Of a DNA stretch of 44,809 nt, positions 7,016 to 15,867 are shown in pieces; within the stretch, counting starts at the first letter, position 1; the number at the start of each line of letters is the position of its first letter. Under the pieces are notes generated by a model. That model searched no databases and was not told where the DNA came from. It was given only the letters and a program-made list of their open reading frames with translations. The stretch is taken from contig CAINDP010000195.1 in assembly GCA_903847405.1 (NCBI GenBank), positions 1 through 44,809 of the forward strand. The letters are read 5' to 3'. The DNA is from an uncultured Myxococcales bacterium (GTDB lineage Bacteria; Myxococcota_A; UBA9042; DTJE01). The position numbers and the translations under genes were made by a program.

Positions 7016-8074
7016 ATGGGCGGCTGGTCAACCATTTCCGACGACGAATTCGAGCGGGTCAAGGGCCTCGCCGAGGACGCCCGGAAGGCCTGCGAAGACC
7101 ACGACCCCGTCACCTTCCACCACTCCGTGCGCGTGGCCCACTGGTCCGTGCTGCTGGCGTCGCGCCTGGTGGGATTCGGCCTGTCGCGCCTGCGGCGGCT
7201 GGAAATCACCGCGATGCTGCACGACTACGGCAAGAACTTCGTGGACCCGAAGGTGCTGGCGAAAAGCGGCCCCCTGGACGAGGCCGAGTGGTTCCAGATG
7301 CGCAACCATCCGGAACTGGGCATCACGCACCTGCCGGTCCCGCTGGACTACGTGGCGCACGAGGGCATCCGGTGGCACCACAAGTATTACAACGGCGGCG
7401 GGTATCCCGAGGGCGACGTCAAGGGCGTGGATCTGCCCCTGGAAGCGCGCCTGATCTCGGTGGCGGACGTGTTCGACGCGCTGACGTCGAAGCGCCCCTA
7501 CCGGGTCGAGCACCCGGCGTTCACGCCCAGCGAAGCCCTCGACATCATGCGGAACATGTCGGGACGGCAACTGGATCCATCGCTGGTGTCCCTGTTCGAC
7601 GCGGTCTACAAGGGCGAGTGCGAACGCGTGGGGGGCGCCGCGGGCGCCCAGACGATGCAGTTGATGAGCATCCTGGGCGTGGAAATCCAGCGGGCCCGCG
7701 ACATCCTGAAGCGCATCATCGGGTCCTTCGACCTGCGGAACCCGCTGCGCGGCCGGGTGGCCGAGCCCGTCCTGAACGAACTGATCGCCAAGCTGGAACG
7801 CACCAACCTGGACCGGGGCTCGGCGGAAAACATCGCCCGCAGCGTGCTGGCGCTGCCGTTGAAGGAAACCTTCGCGCCGGACGACCTGGAACCCCTGCGC
7901 GGTTCGGCCGGACCGACCGGCGCCATGGTCGGCCACCACTTCGAGGTGCGGTTGGCCCTGCGAAACCGCGAGCGCGACACGTCCTACCTGAAGGTCGTCG
8001 TCTACAAGGGGCGGCTGTGGCTGTGCATCAGCGAAACCACCGACGACGCGATCGAGGTGCGATTGGCACGGTAG
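7016..8074 (+). CDS. HD-GYP domain protein with unassigned C-terminal domain
   Basis: A 352-residue cytoplasmic protein. Residues about 30-185 form an HD-GYP phosphodiesterase-like domain with HHSVRVAHW, the metal-binding HDYGK at 69-73, HHKYYNGGGYPEG around 121-133 and DVFDALTSKRPYR. HD-GYP proteins hydrolyse cyclic di-GMP. Here the usual 'DG.GYP' reads NGGGYP, a substitution at a conserved position, so activity is uncertain although the HD pair is intact. Residues about 200-352 match nothing I recognise and hold no transmembrane helix or receiver domain. The ATG at 7016 was taken. A GTG directly before it (7013) is equally possible. It is convergent with the next lipoprotein gene, 15 bases apart. 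Confidence 0.85.
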   Translation: MGGWSTISDDEFERVKGLAEDARKACEDHDPVTFHHSVRVAHWSVLLASRLVGFGLSRLRRLEITAMLHDYGKNFVDPKVLAKSGPLDEAEWFQMRNHPELGITHLPVPLDYVAHEGIRWHHKYYNGGGYPEGDVKGVDLPLEARLISVADVFDALTSKRPYRVEHPAFTPSEALDIMRNMSGRQLDPSLVSLFDAVYKGECERVGGAAGAQTMQLMSILGVEIQRARDILKRIIGSFDLRNPLRGRVAEPVLNELIAKLERTNLDRGSAENIARSVLALPLKETFAPDDLEPLRGSAGPTGAMVGHHFEVRLALRNRERDTSYLKVVVYKGRLWLCISETTDDAIEVRLAR

Positions 8075-8089
8075 GGTGCGGTTCGAAGG

Positions 8090-9898
8090 CTAGGGCGTCG
8101 TCGTTTCGGGAACCAACTCCAACTGATCGATTGCCGGGCCGGTGATGTCGCGGACGATCCGCACGTGACCGGCGACGGGGATCACCACGGACTGCTCGAC
8201 CGGGCCCCGGAAGCCGTTGGACGTGGCGTCCACGTGGTAGCGCCGCAGGATCCACCGCAGGGGGGTCAGGGGCACGCCCTCCACGTCCAGTTGGTACCGC
8301 ATGCGCACGCCCTCCTGGGCGGGGGACACCGGGGGCAGGGACACGACGACCGCCGTCAGCCCGCCGGTCTTGGTCCGGGCGGCCAGCACCCGCAGCGTGT
8401 CGCCTTCCAGGGGCAGTTCGGTCCCGGCGTCGGGCACGTCGGCATCTGCCGCATCCGTGGCGGCGTCCCGGGCAGTCGCGTCGGCCACGACGTCCAGGGT
8501 GGTCGCCTGCGGAAGGGCCGCACTGGCCGCTGCATCCTTCGGGGCGTCCGTGGCCACGGCGTCCCGGGCGTCCAGGTCCGACCCGATCACATCCCGGTCC
8601 TCGGTGACCGGATCGGGCCAGGGGACGGTTTCCACCGCGATCCGCGTGGCGTCGTCGGCGTCCATGCGCGCGAACGGGGACAGGGACAGCAGGGCCGGCA
8701 GGGGCTGGCCGTCCGCCGACTGGAACAGGTCCTCGCCCGTCACGGCGCCCACCGTGGTCGGCAACGGGCCGCCCCAGCGATCCGCCACCAGCAGGTCCAG
8801 GTCGTCCTGCTCCAGCACCTTGACCATGGCCAGGTAGGCCCCCAGGTAGGCGGACCGGCGCGCCGTGGTGTCGTAGACCTTGGACAGGGACGCCCAGGTC
8901 GCTTCGGGCAACCGGAGCCCGGTGTCGGCGATCTGGACGCCCGTCAGGCCCATGCCGTCCAGCGCCGCACGCGTTGCCTTGACCAGGGCCAGGTGCTGTT
9001 CGGGGGTGCTGGTGTTCGACAGGAACGACAGGACCTCGGGGGCCAGCGTCGACTGCTGCCGGATGTAGTCCAGAAAGCCGCCCAGCAGCGTTCCCTTGGT
9101 CGTCACGTCGTCGGGCCCGGCTGCGGGAAGGGACGGTCCCACCGTCGCCTGGATGCGCGTGGCTCCACCGTCCGGAAACGCGACGTCGAAGGCGCGGCGC
9201 CAGGCGACGTACACGGGCAGCAGCGAGGACAGGCCGCCCTTGGCATAGTTGGCGGTGGCCAGGGCGTCGGGCAGGAACTCGACGTACCCCGGGTGCAGGC
9301 GCTGCAAGGCCAGACGGGCCGTCGCGTCGGCGGTGAAATAGGGCGCCGTGGCCCGGGACAGGCGGTCCGTGACGCCGGTGACGACGGTTGCCCAGGTGTC
9401 GACGTCGCCGATCCGGCCGCCCGTGGCGACGCCCTCGGTGGAAGTGCAGGAGCCCTGGTCGAGTCCGATGTCGTAGATCGTCTGCCACATCGGGACGATG
9501 CTGCGCGCCGCCAGTTCCACCGTCAGGCTCTGCAGTCCTTCCATGCTGTAGGAGGCCGACCGGGTCGGGTCGGCCGTGGGATCGGGGAACACCGCGTCCA
9601 GGGTCAACTGGCAGCCCCAGCCCCGGGGGTACCGGAGGACCTTCACCCCCGCCTGCTGACTGAACGGGAGGGGGTTCTGGCCCGTCGGCGCCAGGGAACT
9701 GCCGTCCACGCCGTTGAACGGGCGCAGCCGGGCGGGCAGTCCGCCGGCGCCGTTCACGGGCGTGTCCAGACGGACGGTGAACGCCCGAGTGACGGCCTGG
9801 TTGTACCCCCCGGGGAGGGGCGGCGAGTTCGAAACGTCGCATGCGACGAAAGCGACGGCCAACAGCGACAGGGAACCCAGCAAAGCGCGCGTTTTCAT
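8090..9898 (-). CDS. Lipoprotein with GH39-like TIM barrel, catalytic motif apparently lost
   Basis: A 602-residue protein with an N-terminal signal ending at Cys20 (AFVAC), a near-lipobox. Residues about 35-400 look like a TIM barrel of the GH39 type: VKVLRYPRGWGC at 85-96, VFPDPTADPTRSASY at 103-117, then a repeating alpha/beta pattern. Where GH39 enzymes have the acid/base motif EIWNEPD, this protein reads VEFLPD (206-211), so the catalytic Glu seems absent. An Asp/Ala/Thr-rich stretch at about 430-490 links to a C-terminal beta domain. It may bind rather than cleave glycans. The family call is by eye and modest. The start ATG lacks a Shine-Dalgarno sequence and lies where initiation is predicted. 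Confidence 0.7.
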   Translation of the reverse strand: MKTRALLGSLSLLAVAFVACDVSNSPPLPGGYNQAVTRAFTVRLDTPVNGAGGLPARLRPFNGVDGSSLAPTGQNPLPFSQQAGVKVLRYPRGWGCQLTLDAVFPDPTADPTRSASYSMEGLQSLTVELAARSIVPMWQTIYDIGLDQGSCTSTEGVATGGRIGDVDTWATVVTGVTDRLSRATAPYFTADATARLALQRLHPGYVEFLPDALATANYAKGGLSSLLPVYVAWRRAFDVAFPDGGATRIQATVGPSLPAAGPDDVTTKGTLLGGFLDYIRQQSTLAPEVLSFLSNTSTPEQHLALVKATRAALDGMGLTGVQIADTGLRLPEATWASLSKVYDTTARRSAYLGAYLAMVKVLEQDDLDLLVADRWGGPLPTTVGAVTGEDLFQSADGQPLPALLSLSPFARMDADDATRIAVETVPWPDPVTEDRDVIGSDLDARDAVATDAPKDAAASAALPQATTLDVVADATARDAATDAADADVPDAGTELPLEGDTLRVLAARTKTGGLTAVVVSLPPVSPAQEGVRMRYQLDVEGVPLTPLRWILRRYHVDATSNGFRGPVEQSVVIPVAGHVRIVRDITGPAIDQLELVPETTTP

Positions 9899-9904
9899 GC
9901 CGCA

Positions 9905-9933
9905 ACTTTAGTGGGTTTTTCGCCGGATCGCAA
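9905..9933 (-). promoter_or_regulatory. Predicted promoter of the GH39-like lipoprotein gene
   Basis: Minus strand: TTGCGA (9928-9933), 17-base spacer, TAAAGT (9905-9910), each 4 of 6 to consensus. Initiation about 7 bases on falls at or next to the ATG at 9898, which has no Shine-Dalgarno sequence. A leaderless message is possible. Confidence 0.35.
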
Positions 9934-9950
9934 AGGGGGTGGAGCCCGCC

Positions 9951-9979
9951 TTGCCAACCTCCCCCCGTCGGGATACCCT
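9951..9979 (+). promoter_or_regulatory. Predicted promoter of cvpA
   Basis: TTGCCA (9951-9956, 5 of 6), 17-base spacer, weak TACCCT (9974-9979). Initiation would coincide with the ATG at 9986, before which no Shine-Dalgarno sequence is seen. Confidence 0.35.
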
Positions 9980-9985
9980 CCGGCC

Positions 9986-10531
9986 ATGTCGCTGGACCTC
10001 ATCGCCGCCGGTGTCGTCGTGCTCTTCGCCCTCACCGGCCTCCTCTCGGGCCTGCTGCTGCAGGTGCTGCGGCTGGCCGCGTCTGCGGTGGCGGCCACGG
10101 CGGCCCTGGCCCTGTCGGGACCGGCCATGAAGGCCTTCCCCATGCTGGCCGATCAGCCGGCCGCGCGGGAGGTGTTCTACCCCTTCGTCATCTTCACGAC
10201 GCTGTACCTGGTGCTGGACGTGGTCGCCCGACTGGTGGTGGCGGTGCTGCACTCGGTGGCCGGTCCCCTGTCCATCCCCGACCGCCTGGGCGGGCTGGTC
10301 CTGGGTGCCGTCAAGGGCGTGATCCTGGTGTACTTCCTGGTCGCCGTGGGCCTGTCCACCGAGGCGTCGTCCGGCGGCCGTCTGGCGCACCTGGACACCG
10401 GCAAGTCCGTCGTGGCCGGCTTCGTGAAGGCGTGGCCCGTGGGTCGCCTGAGGGACTTGATGCGAACGCAGACGCTCCGGGACCTCGGGGTGGATGTCGA
10501 CCTTCCTGGCACCCATCCTCGCGGCCGCTGA
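9986..10531 (+). CDS. cvpA: CvpA family membrane protein
   Basis: A 181-residue inner-membrane protein with four predicted helices: about 3-25, 28-48, 60-82 and 100-122. It begins MSLDLIAAGVVVLFALTGLLSGL, a pattern typical of CvpA (D.i...i...f...G...G). The third helix is followed by LSIPDRLGGLVLGAVKG, the conserved 'd...G...G..kg' segment of the family. CvpA proteins are needed for colicin V production and envelope or bile-salt tolerance in enterobacteria. Their biochemical role is unknown. The length fits the family. The ATG at 9986 is preceded by a candidate promoter with almost no leader. The CPBP protease gene follows 19 bases downstream on the same strand, so the two probably form an operon. 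Confidence 0.85.
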   Translation: MSLDLIAAGVVVLFALTGLLSGLLLQVLRLAASAVAATAALALSGPAMKAFPMLADQPAAREVFYPFVIFTTLYLVLDVVARLVVAVLHSVAGPLSIPDRLGGLVLGAVKGVILVYFLVAVGLSTEASSGGRLAHLDTGKSVVAGFVKAWPVGRLRDLMRTQTLRDLGVDVDLPGTHPRGR

Positions 10532-10550
10532 GCCGCCCGGGAGGGCCGAC

Positions 10551-11642
10551 GTGGACGACCCGACGCCATCCGACCCGGTTCCCCCACCCCCGACATCGCT
10601 CCGGTGGCGCACGGGCCTCGAGGTCCTGGGCCTGTGGGCGGCGGGCCTCGTGATCCTGTTGGCCGGGGGCCGTTTCGCCGTCCTCGGCGGCCTTGCAGCC
10701 GATGTCGCCTCCACCGCCACCGCCGCATTCTTCCTGCTGGTGCCCGTCCTGCTGGTGCGTCGTGCCGGCCTGGACCCTGCCGCGTCGCTGGGGCTGCATG
10801 CCCGGGGCCTGGGTCGGTCCCTGGCGACCTTCCTGGTGGTGGCCGCCATCGTATTCCCGCCCTATATCCTGGCCTTCGAAGGCTGGTCCCGCCTGGTGGA
10901 AGGGCGTCACCTGCACCTGCCCGCCGAGCCCCTGGCGGACTTCCCGGCGGACGTCCGGGGGCGTCCCGATCTGCCGGACCTGGCCCCCGCCGCCGTGGCC
11001 TGGACCCAGGAGGACGCGCTGTACGTCCTGAACGCCTCGGACGCGCCCGTGCAGGCCATCATCCGCGGGTGCATGGGGCCGGCCTCGGGACTGGCGCAAC
11101 GCGAAGGCCGGCTGTTCCTGCGGGAACTGGAAACGTCCCCTGCGTCGGACGGCGCGATTTCGGGGCGTCTGGAGCCCGGCGCGGGCTGGCGATGTCGCGT
11201 AACGGACGAATTCCAGGCCACGCTGGAGGGGCCCCACGCCCCCTGGCGCACCGGCGAGGGGCTTCGCAGCCCGGGCGGGGACACCGTGTCCGCCAGCCGT
11301 TCGATCCTGTGGCTGTTCGAACTGCTGCTGATCCACCTGCTGGTCATCGCCCTGCCCGAGGAGGTGTTCTACCGCGGGTACGTGCAGTCCCGGCTGGCCC
11401 CGCTGTTCCGGCGTCGCCTGCGCGTGCTGGGCGTGAACATGGGCGGGCACGTGGTCCTGGCCTCGGCGCTGTTCGCCCTGTCGCACCTCGTGGCGATCCC
11501 CGCACCCTTCCGCCTGGCGGTCTTCTTCCCCGGATTGCTGTTCGGCTGGCTTCGCGAGCGGACCGGGTCGCTGGTCGCGCCGGTGCTGCTGCACGCGTTC
11601 AGCAACGTGCTGCTGGCGCTGCTGGTGCGGTTCCAGGGGTAG
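10551..11642 (+). CDS. CPBP-family intramembrane glutamic protease, candidate myxosortase
   Basis: A 363-residue membrane protein of the CPBP (CAAX protease/bacteriocin-processing) family. The three family motifs are present: EEVFYRGY at 270-277 with the catalytic Glu pair, FALSH at 308-312, and HAFSN at 348-352. Unusually, a hydrophilic insert of about 145 residues (about 108-252) lies between the N-terminal helices and the catalytic core, probably outside the membrane. CPBP proteins of this general kind have been proposed as myxosortases, which cut MYXO-CTERM tails. At least two such substrates lie in this window, which supports that reading without proving it. GTG 10551 is chosen because GGGAGGG precedes it. 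An in-frame ATG at 10494 would overlap cvpA. Confidence 0.85.
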   Translation: MDDPTPSDPVPPPPTSLRWRTGLEVLGLWAAGLVILLAGGRFAVLGGLAADVASTATAAFFLLVPVLLVRRAGLDPAASLGLHARGLGRSLATFLVVAAIVFPPYILAFEGWSRLVEGRHLHLPAEPLADFPADVRGRPDLPDLAPAAVAWTQEDALYVLNASDAPVQAIIRGCMGPASGLAQREGRLFLRELETSPASDGAISGRLEPGAGWRCRVTDEFQATLEGPHAPWRTGEGLRSPGGDTVSASRSILWLFELLLIHLLVIALPEEVFYRGYVQSRLAPLFRRRLRVLGVNMGGHVVLASALFALSHLVAIPAPFRLAVFFPGLLFGWLRERTGSLVAPVLLHAFSNVLLALLVRFQG

Positions 11643-11699
11643 GCGACCGGGGTCCGGCAGGAAGGGGAGGAGGGCAGGGCGCGGCCCCGCCCGGGCGGG

Positions 11700-14174
11700 T
11701 TACGGGGCGGCGTTCGGCGCGATCGGCGTCAAGGTCAGGCGCAGCGTCCCGCCGTTTTCCACGTCGGAGTGCTTCAGCCACATCGAGTCCACCGCAACCC
11801 CGTTGAACGTCGCTTCCGAGATGACCGTGTCGCGCCGGCCCGTGGCCCCGGCCGCCTCGACAATCAGGTCGCCCTTCGGCAGGTGCAGCACCGCGCGGTC
11901 GAAGATCGGCGCGGTGATGTAGTAGCCCGGGAAGCACGGCCAGGGATACAGGCCCACGGCCGCGAAGGCGTACCACGCCGCCAGGGTCCCGGCGTCGTCG
12001 TTGCCCACCATCCCGTCGGGCTTGTTGGCCCAGTTCGCGTCCAGGATCCAGCGGGACCACCGCTGGGTCAGGTCCGGCCGCCCGGCCCGGATGGCCAGGA
12101 AGGGCGCGTGGATGTCCGGCTCGTTGCCCATGAAGAAGTAGTTCGAGGGGATCAGGAACTCGAAGTTCTCGATCGCCTGCTCCATGAAGATCGACAGGCG
12201 CTCCACCACCTTCGCATCGCCGCCGATGGTTTCCCGCAATCCCGCTTCGTCGTGCGGCACGAACCACATCCACTGCCAGGCCGTGCCCTCGACGTAGTGC
12301 CCGCGGCCCAGGTTCCATTCCGTCGGTTCGAACGGCCCCGCCGTCAGCGTGCCGTCGGCGTTGTGCGCCCGGAAGAAACCCGTGTCCGCGTCCCACAGCT
12401 TCTTCCAGCCGGTCGACCGCGCGCGGTACCGGGCCTCGTCCTCCGTCTTCCCCAGGGTCTTCGCCATCTCGGCCAGGCAGTAGTCGTTGAACGCGTACTC
12501 CAGAGTCAGGGAAACCGACTCGCCCGAGGCGTCGGCGGCGCAGTAGCCCACGTCCAGGTAGGACTGCAGGCACCCGCGGTTGCCGTAGGCGCCCGAGCCG
12601 GACGTGGGCCCGTCGGCGTTCTTCTTCAGGGTGTCGTACAGGACGTCCATGGCGTTCGTGGGCATGTCGTCCGTGTTGAAGTCCACCATCCCCTTCAGGA
12701 CCGTGTCCGCCGCCACGCTGGCCGAGTGCTGCCCGATCATGCTGCCCGTGTCGCCGGCGCCCATGGGCCACATCGGCGACCAGCCGCCCGTGTTCATCAT
12801 CGTGGTCAGCGAGCGCATCATGTCGCGCTGCCGCTCCGGCCAGACCAGCGTGTACAGCGGATGCGAGGTGCGGAAGGTGTCCCAGAAGGACATGTCGGTG
12901 TAGTAGGTCCAGCCGGTCGCCTGGTGGGGCACGGGGTTGTCGCGGTCGAACGTGCGGAAGCGCCCGTCCACGTCGCTCCAGATCGTGGGCATCTGCATCA
13001 CGTGGTAGATGGACGTGTAGAACTGCACCTTTTCGTCCGTCGAGCCGCCCTGGACCTCCATGCGTCCCAGTTCCGCCTCCCAGAGGGCGACGGTCGCCGC
13101 GCGCTCGGCCTCGAAGTCCATCGTGGGCATTTCCGCCGCCATGTTCTTCTGCGCGCCTTCCGCGTCCACGTACGACAGGCACACCTGGAACTCGACGACG
13201 GGGTCGGTGGCCGTGTCGAACCGGAAGTACGCGCCGTAGTTCGGATTGGGCACCGTGCTGGTCGCGACCGTCGCCACGCCTTCCTGCAGCGCCCCGTCCA
13301 GCCACGTTCCGTAGGACGCGAACGGGCGGTCGAACTTGATTGTGAAGTACACGGGGAACCCACCGTAACGACCGCTGAACTCGCCGTCGTTGTGGTTCCA
13401 TCCGTCCACGGTCCTGTTCGTCGCGTCGATGGACACCGCGCCGCCCTTGGAGCGGCCCTTGACGGCCGCGGTCGTCGGGTCCAGCGCGATCGTGCCGGTC
13501 GTCCCGTCCAGGAACGTGTACCGATGGTGGGCGCAGCGGGTGGACGCCGTCAGTTCCACCCGGACCCGCGGATCGGTCAGGTTCACCGCGTAGTAGCCCG
13601 CCGACGCGACCTCGCCCTCGTGGGTGAAGGTCGCCTGCAGGCCATGGCGCGGCGTCTTGTCGGCCGTCATCTCGCCCACGGGCATGAACCCGATGTTGCC
13701 GTAGTCGGGCGCCCCGGTGCCGTGCAGGTGGTTGTGGGTGAAGGCGTAGATGTAGTCGTCCTCGTAGTGGTAGCCGCCGCAGTGCTGGAAGGCGGTGACG
13801 CCGGCCGAGGTCTTGGTGTCCGGGCTGACCTTCACCAGGCCGAAGGGCGCCGTGGCGCCGGGCAGGGCGCTGCCGACGTTGGCCAGTTCGCCGCCGCTGC
13901 CGATGAAGGGATTGATCCAGCGGGCGTAGGGCGGGTCGTCGAGGCCCGGTCCCGGGTCCCCGGGGATGTCCTGGCCCGGATCGGTGGTGACGTCGTCCGG
14001 CACGTCCGGAAGCAGATCGCCGGGAACTTCGGGGGTCGCCACGTCGGCAACGTCCCCGATCGTGCCGTCGACGCCCGGGTCGGCGTCCGTGCCGGACGAC
14101 CCGGTGGAACCGCACGCCGCCGCGAACATCAATGCCGTTGCCGCAGCAAGGAAGGACCAACGCCCAGTCACCAT
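11700..14174 (-). CDS. GH92 family alpha-mannosidase lipoprotein
   Basis: An 824-residue exported lipoprotein: signal peptide with lipid-attachment Cys21 (FAAAC), then an Asp/Pro/Val-rich surface linker to about residue 80. The rest matches glycoside hydrolase family 92. Seen are WINPFIGSGG, GGYHYEDDYIYAFTHNHLHGTGAPDYG cut across its conserved positions (GGYHY, THNHLHGTG), SFWDTFRTSHPLYTL, HYVEGTAWQWMWFVPHD, MGNEPDIHAPF, and GMVGNDDAGTLAAWYAFAAVGLYP. The NEP Glu and the NDDAG Asp pair correspond to the acid/base region of these Ca-dependent inverting exo-mannosidases. The likely job is removal of mannose from external glycans at the cell surface. It lies 94 bases downstream of the NtrC-type regulator on the same strand, so the two may be linked in expression. 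Confidence 0.93.
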   Translation of the reverse strand: MVTGRWSFLAAATALMFAAACGSTGSSGTDADPGVDGTIGDVADVATPEVPGDLLPDVPDDVTTDPGQDIPGDPGPGLDDPPYARWINPFIGSGGELANVGSALPGATAPFGLVKVSPDTKTSAGVTAFQHCGGYHYEDDYIYAFTHNHLHGTGAPDYGNIGFMPVGEMTADKTPRHGLQATFTHEGEVASAGYYAVNLTDPRVRVELTASTRCAHHRYTFLDGTTGTIALDPTTAAVKGRSKGGAVSIDATNRTVDGWNHNDGEFSGRYGGFPVYFTIKFDRPFASYGTWLDGALQEGVATVATSTVPNPNYGAYFRFDTATDPVVEFQVCLSYVDAEGAQKNMAAEMPTMDFEAERAATVALWEAELGRMEVQGGSTDEKVQFYTSIYHVMQMPTIWSDVDGRFRTFDRDNPVPHQATGWTYYTDMSFWDTFRTSHPLYTLVWPERQRDMMRSLTTMMNTGGWSPMWPMGAGDTGSMIGQHSASVAADTVLKGMVDFNTDDMPTNAMDVLYDTLKKNADGPTSGSGAYGNRGCLQSYLDVGYCAADASGESVSLTLEYAFNDYCLAEMAKTLGKTEDEARYRARSTGWKKLWDADTGFFRAHNADGTLTAGPFEPTEWNLGRGHYVEGTAWQWMWFVPHDEAGLRETIGGDAKVVERLSIFMEQAIENFEFLIPSNYFFMGNEPDIHAPFLAIRAGRPDLTQRWSRWILDANWANKPDGMVGNDDAGTLAAWYAFAAVGLYPWPCFPGYYITAPIFDRAVLHLPKGDLIVEAAGATGRRDTVISEATFNGVAVDSMWLKHSDVENGGTLRLTLTPIAPNAAP

Positions 14175-14268
14175 GACGCCCCCCGGGACAAGCCGGTGGC
14201 TACTCTAGTGCAAACCAACGGCAGTTTACAGGGGCTTGTGCCGGTCCTGCCGGCAGGCGTGACGCGGT

Positions 14269-15717
14269 TCAGGGAGGGGGACCCTGGGTGCCGTCGTCCT
14301 TCAGCCAGCGGTACAGAGTGGCCCGGCCGACGTCCAGCGACCGGGCGGCCTTGCTGACGTTCCCGGCCGCGACCTGGATGGCCAGTTGCAGGTAGGCGGC
14401 CTGGACGTCGTGCAGCGTCGCCAGGGCGTCCACGGTGGGGAACACGGCCTTCAGCCGCTGCTCCAGCGGGGCGGAGGGGTCCAGGGAGGTCGGCGTCGGC
14501 GTCGCGGACTCGGGAACCATGGTGGGCAGGCGGTGGCTGCCCAGCGTGAAGCCCACGTCCTCGCCCGTGATCTCGTTCCCCCGGGCGACGATGACCGCGT
14601 GGCGCACCAGGTTTTCCAGCTCGCGGACGTTTCCCGGGAACGGGTGGGACGACAGCGTCCGCAACGCCCCCTGGCTGAACCCCAGGATCGGCTTGCCTTC
14701 CTCCCGGGCAAATCGCCGCAGGAAGTGGGCCGCCAGGATCGGGACGTCCTCCGGGCGCTCGCGCAGCGGCAGCAGGCGCACCGGGAACACCGAAAGGCGG
14801 TAGTACAGATCCTCGCGGAAGTTCCCGTCCCGGACCTCGGTCATCAGGTCGCGGTTGGTGGCGGACACCACGCGCACGTCCACGCTGATGGTTTCCGTGC
14901 CGCCCACGCGCTGGAACGTGTGGTCCTGCAGTACGCGCAGCAGCTTGGCCTGCAGCGACTTGGGCAGTTCGCCGACCTCGTCCAGGAACAGCGTGCCGCC
15001 GTGGGCCGCCTCGAACTTGCCGGCCCGCCGGGAGGTGGCGCCGGTGAAGGCCCCCTTTTCGTACCCGAACATCTCGCTTTCCAGCAGCGTTTCCGGGATG
15101 CCGGCGCAGTTCACCGCGATGAAGGGGCCGGCTTTCCGGTTGCCTGCGGCGTGGATGGCCCGGGCGATGACCTCCTTTCCCGTGCCGCTTTCGCCCTCGA
15201 TCAGCACCGTGACGCCCGAGTTCACGACGGACTCGAGGGTCCGCAGGATCTGCTTCATGCGCGGGGACACGGTCAGGAACTCGCTGAACTGGCCCTGCTC
15301 GGACAGTTGGGTGCGCAGCGAGTTCAGTTGCTCGGTCATGGCCACGCGATCGAAGGCGTTCTTGACGGCGACGTTCAGGCGCTTGGCGAGGTCCGACCCC
15401 TTGGCGATGAAATCGAACCCGCCCCGGCGCGTCGCTTCCACGGCCAGGTCCAGGGCCGCATGCCCCGTGACGAAGATGACGGGCAGGTCCGGCGAGATGC
15501 GCTTGATTTCCTCGAAGACGTCCAGGCCGCCCAGGTCGGGGAGGTTGATGTCCAGCAGGACGACCCCGGTGAAGCCATCCCGGATCCGCGCCAGCCCCTC
15601 GTTGCCCGTGGACGCAGTGAAGACCTCGTAGCCCTCGCCGTTCAGTTGCAGCGTGAGCATGCTGACCAGTTGCGGATAATCATCGACGATCAGGATACGG
15701 CGGTTGGCCACGACCAT
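14269..15717 (-). CDS. NtrC-family sigma-54-dependent response regulator
   Basis: A 482-residue regulator in three parts. A receiver domain (about 1-115) has the phospho-acceptor Asp56 in [14 protein letters not shown]+ sigma-54 activation domain (about 140-370) has Walker A GESGTGKE at 175-182, the sigma-54 contact loop GAFTGA at 222-227, FLDEVGEL, and the FREDLYYRL and [11 protein letters not shown] motifs. A Fis-type helix-turn-helix lies at the C-terminus ([20 protein letters not shown]). All key residues are intact. ATG 15717 is preferred, because a longer reading from 15786 would overlap its own predicted promoter. GTG 15711 is also possible, with GGAAGG 6 bases before it. No cognate histidine kinase is adjacent, so the partner is unknown. 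Confidence 0.93.
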   Translation of the reverse strand: MVVANRRILIVDDYPQLVSMLTLQLNGEGYEVFTASTGNEGLARIRDGFTGVVLLDINLPDLGGLDVFEEIKRISPDLPVIFVTGHAALDLAVEATRRGGFDFIAKGSDLAKRLNVAVKNAFDRVAMTEQLNSLRTQLSEQGQFSEFLTVSPRMKQILRTLESVVNSGVTVLIEGESGTGKEVIARAIHAAGNRKAGPFIAVNCAGIPETLLESEMFGYEKGAFTGATSRRAGKFEAAHGGTLFLDEVGELPKSLQAKLLRVLQDHTFQRVGGTETISVDVRVVSATNRDLMTEVRDGNFREDLYYRLSVFPVRLLPLRERPEDVPILAAHFLRRFAREEGKPILGFSQGALRTLSSHPFPGNVRELENLVRHAVIVARGNEITGEDVGFTLGSHRLPTMVPESATPTPTSLDPSAPLEQRLKAVFPTVDALATLHDVQAAYLQLAIQVAAGNVSKAARSLDVGRATLYRWLKDDGTQGPPP

Positions 15718-15757
15718 CCTTCCCGCAGGACGAACCCGTCGGTTGTGAACTGGTCGT

Positions 15758-15786
15758 AGTGTATCAATTTGAGAACCGTGAGACAA
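15758..15786 (-). promoter_or_regulatory. Predicted promoter of the NtrC-type regulator
   Basis: Minus strand: TTGTCT (15781-15786), 17-base spacer, TACACT (15758-15763), each 4 of 6 to consensus. Initiation near 15751 would give a leader of about 34 bases before ATG 15717. Confidence 0.45.
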
Positions 15787-15867
15787 CCCGGGCGGGCGAG
15801 GGGAGCGCGCAGGGGCGCATCCGGGGCAGTGTTGGGGACTTCAGGCGTGGTGGAATGCAGGAAGGAA

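Noticed and set aside
3615-7031. A 1138-codon open frame on the minus strand across the metalloprotease region
   Set aside because: It is antisense to genes with clear signal peptide and zinc motif, and its translation is Ala/Arg/Gly/Pro-rich with no domain. Long antisense frames are common in very GC-rich DNA.
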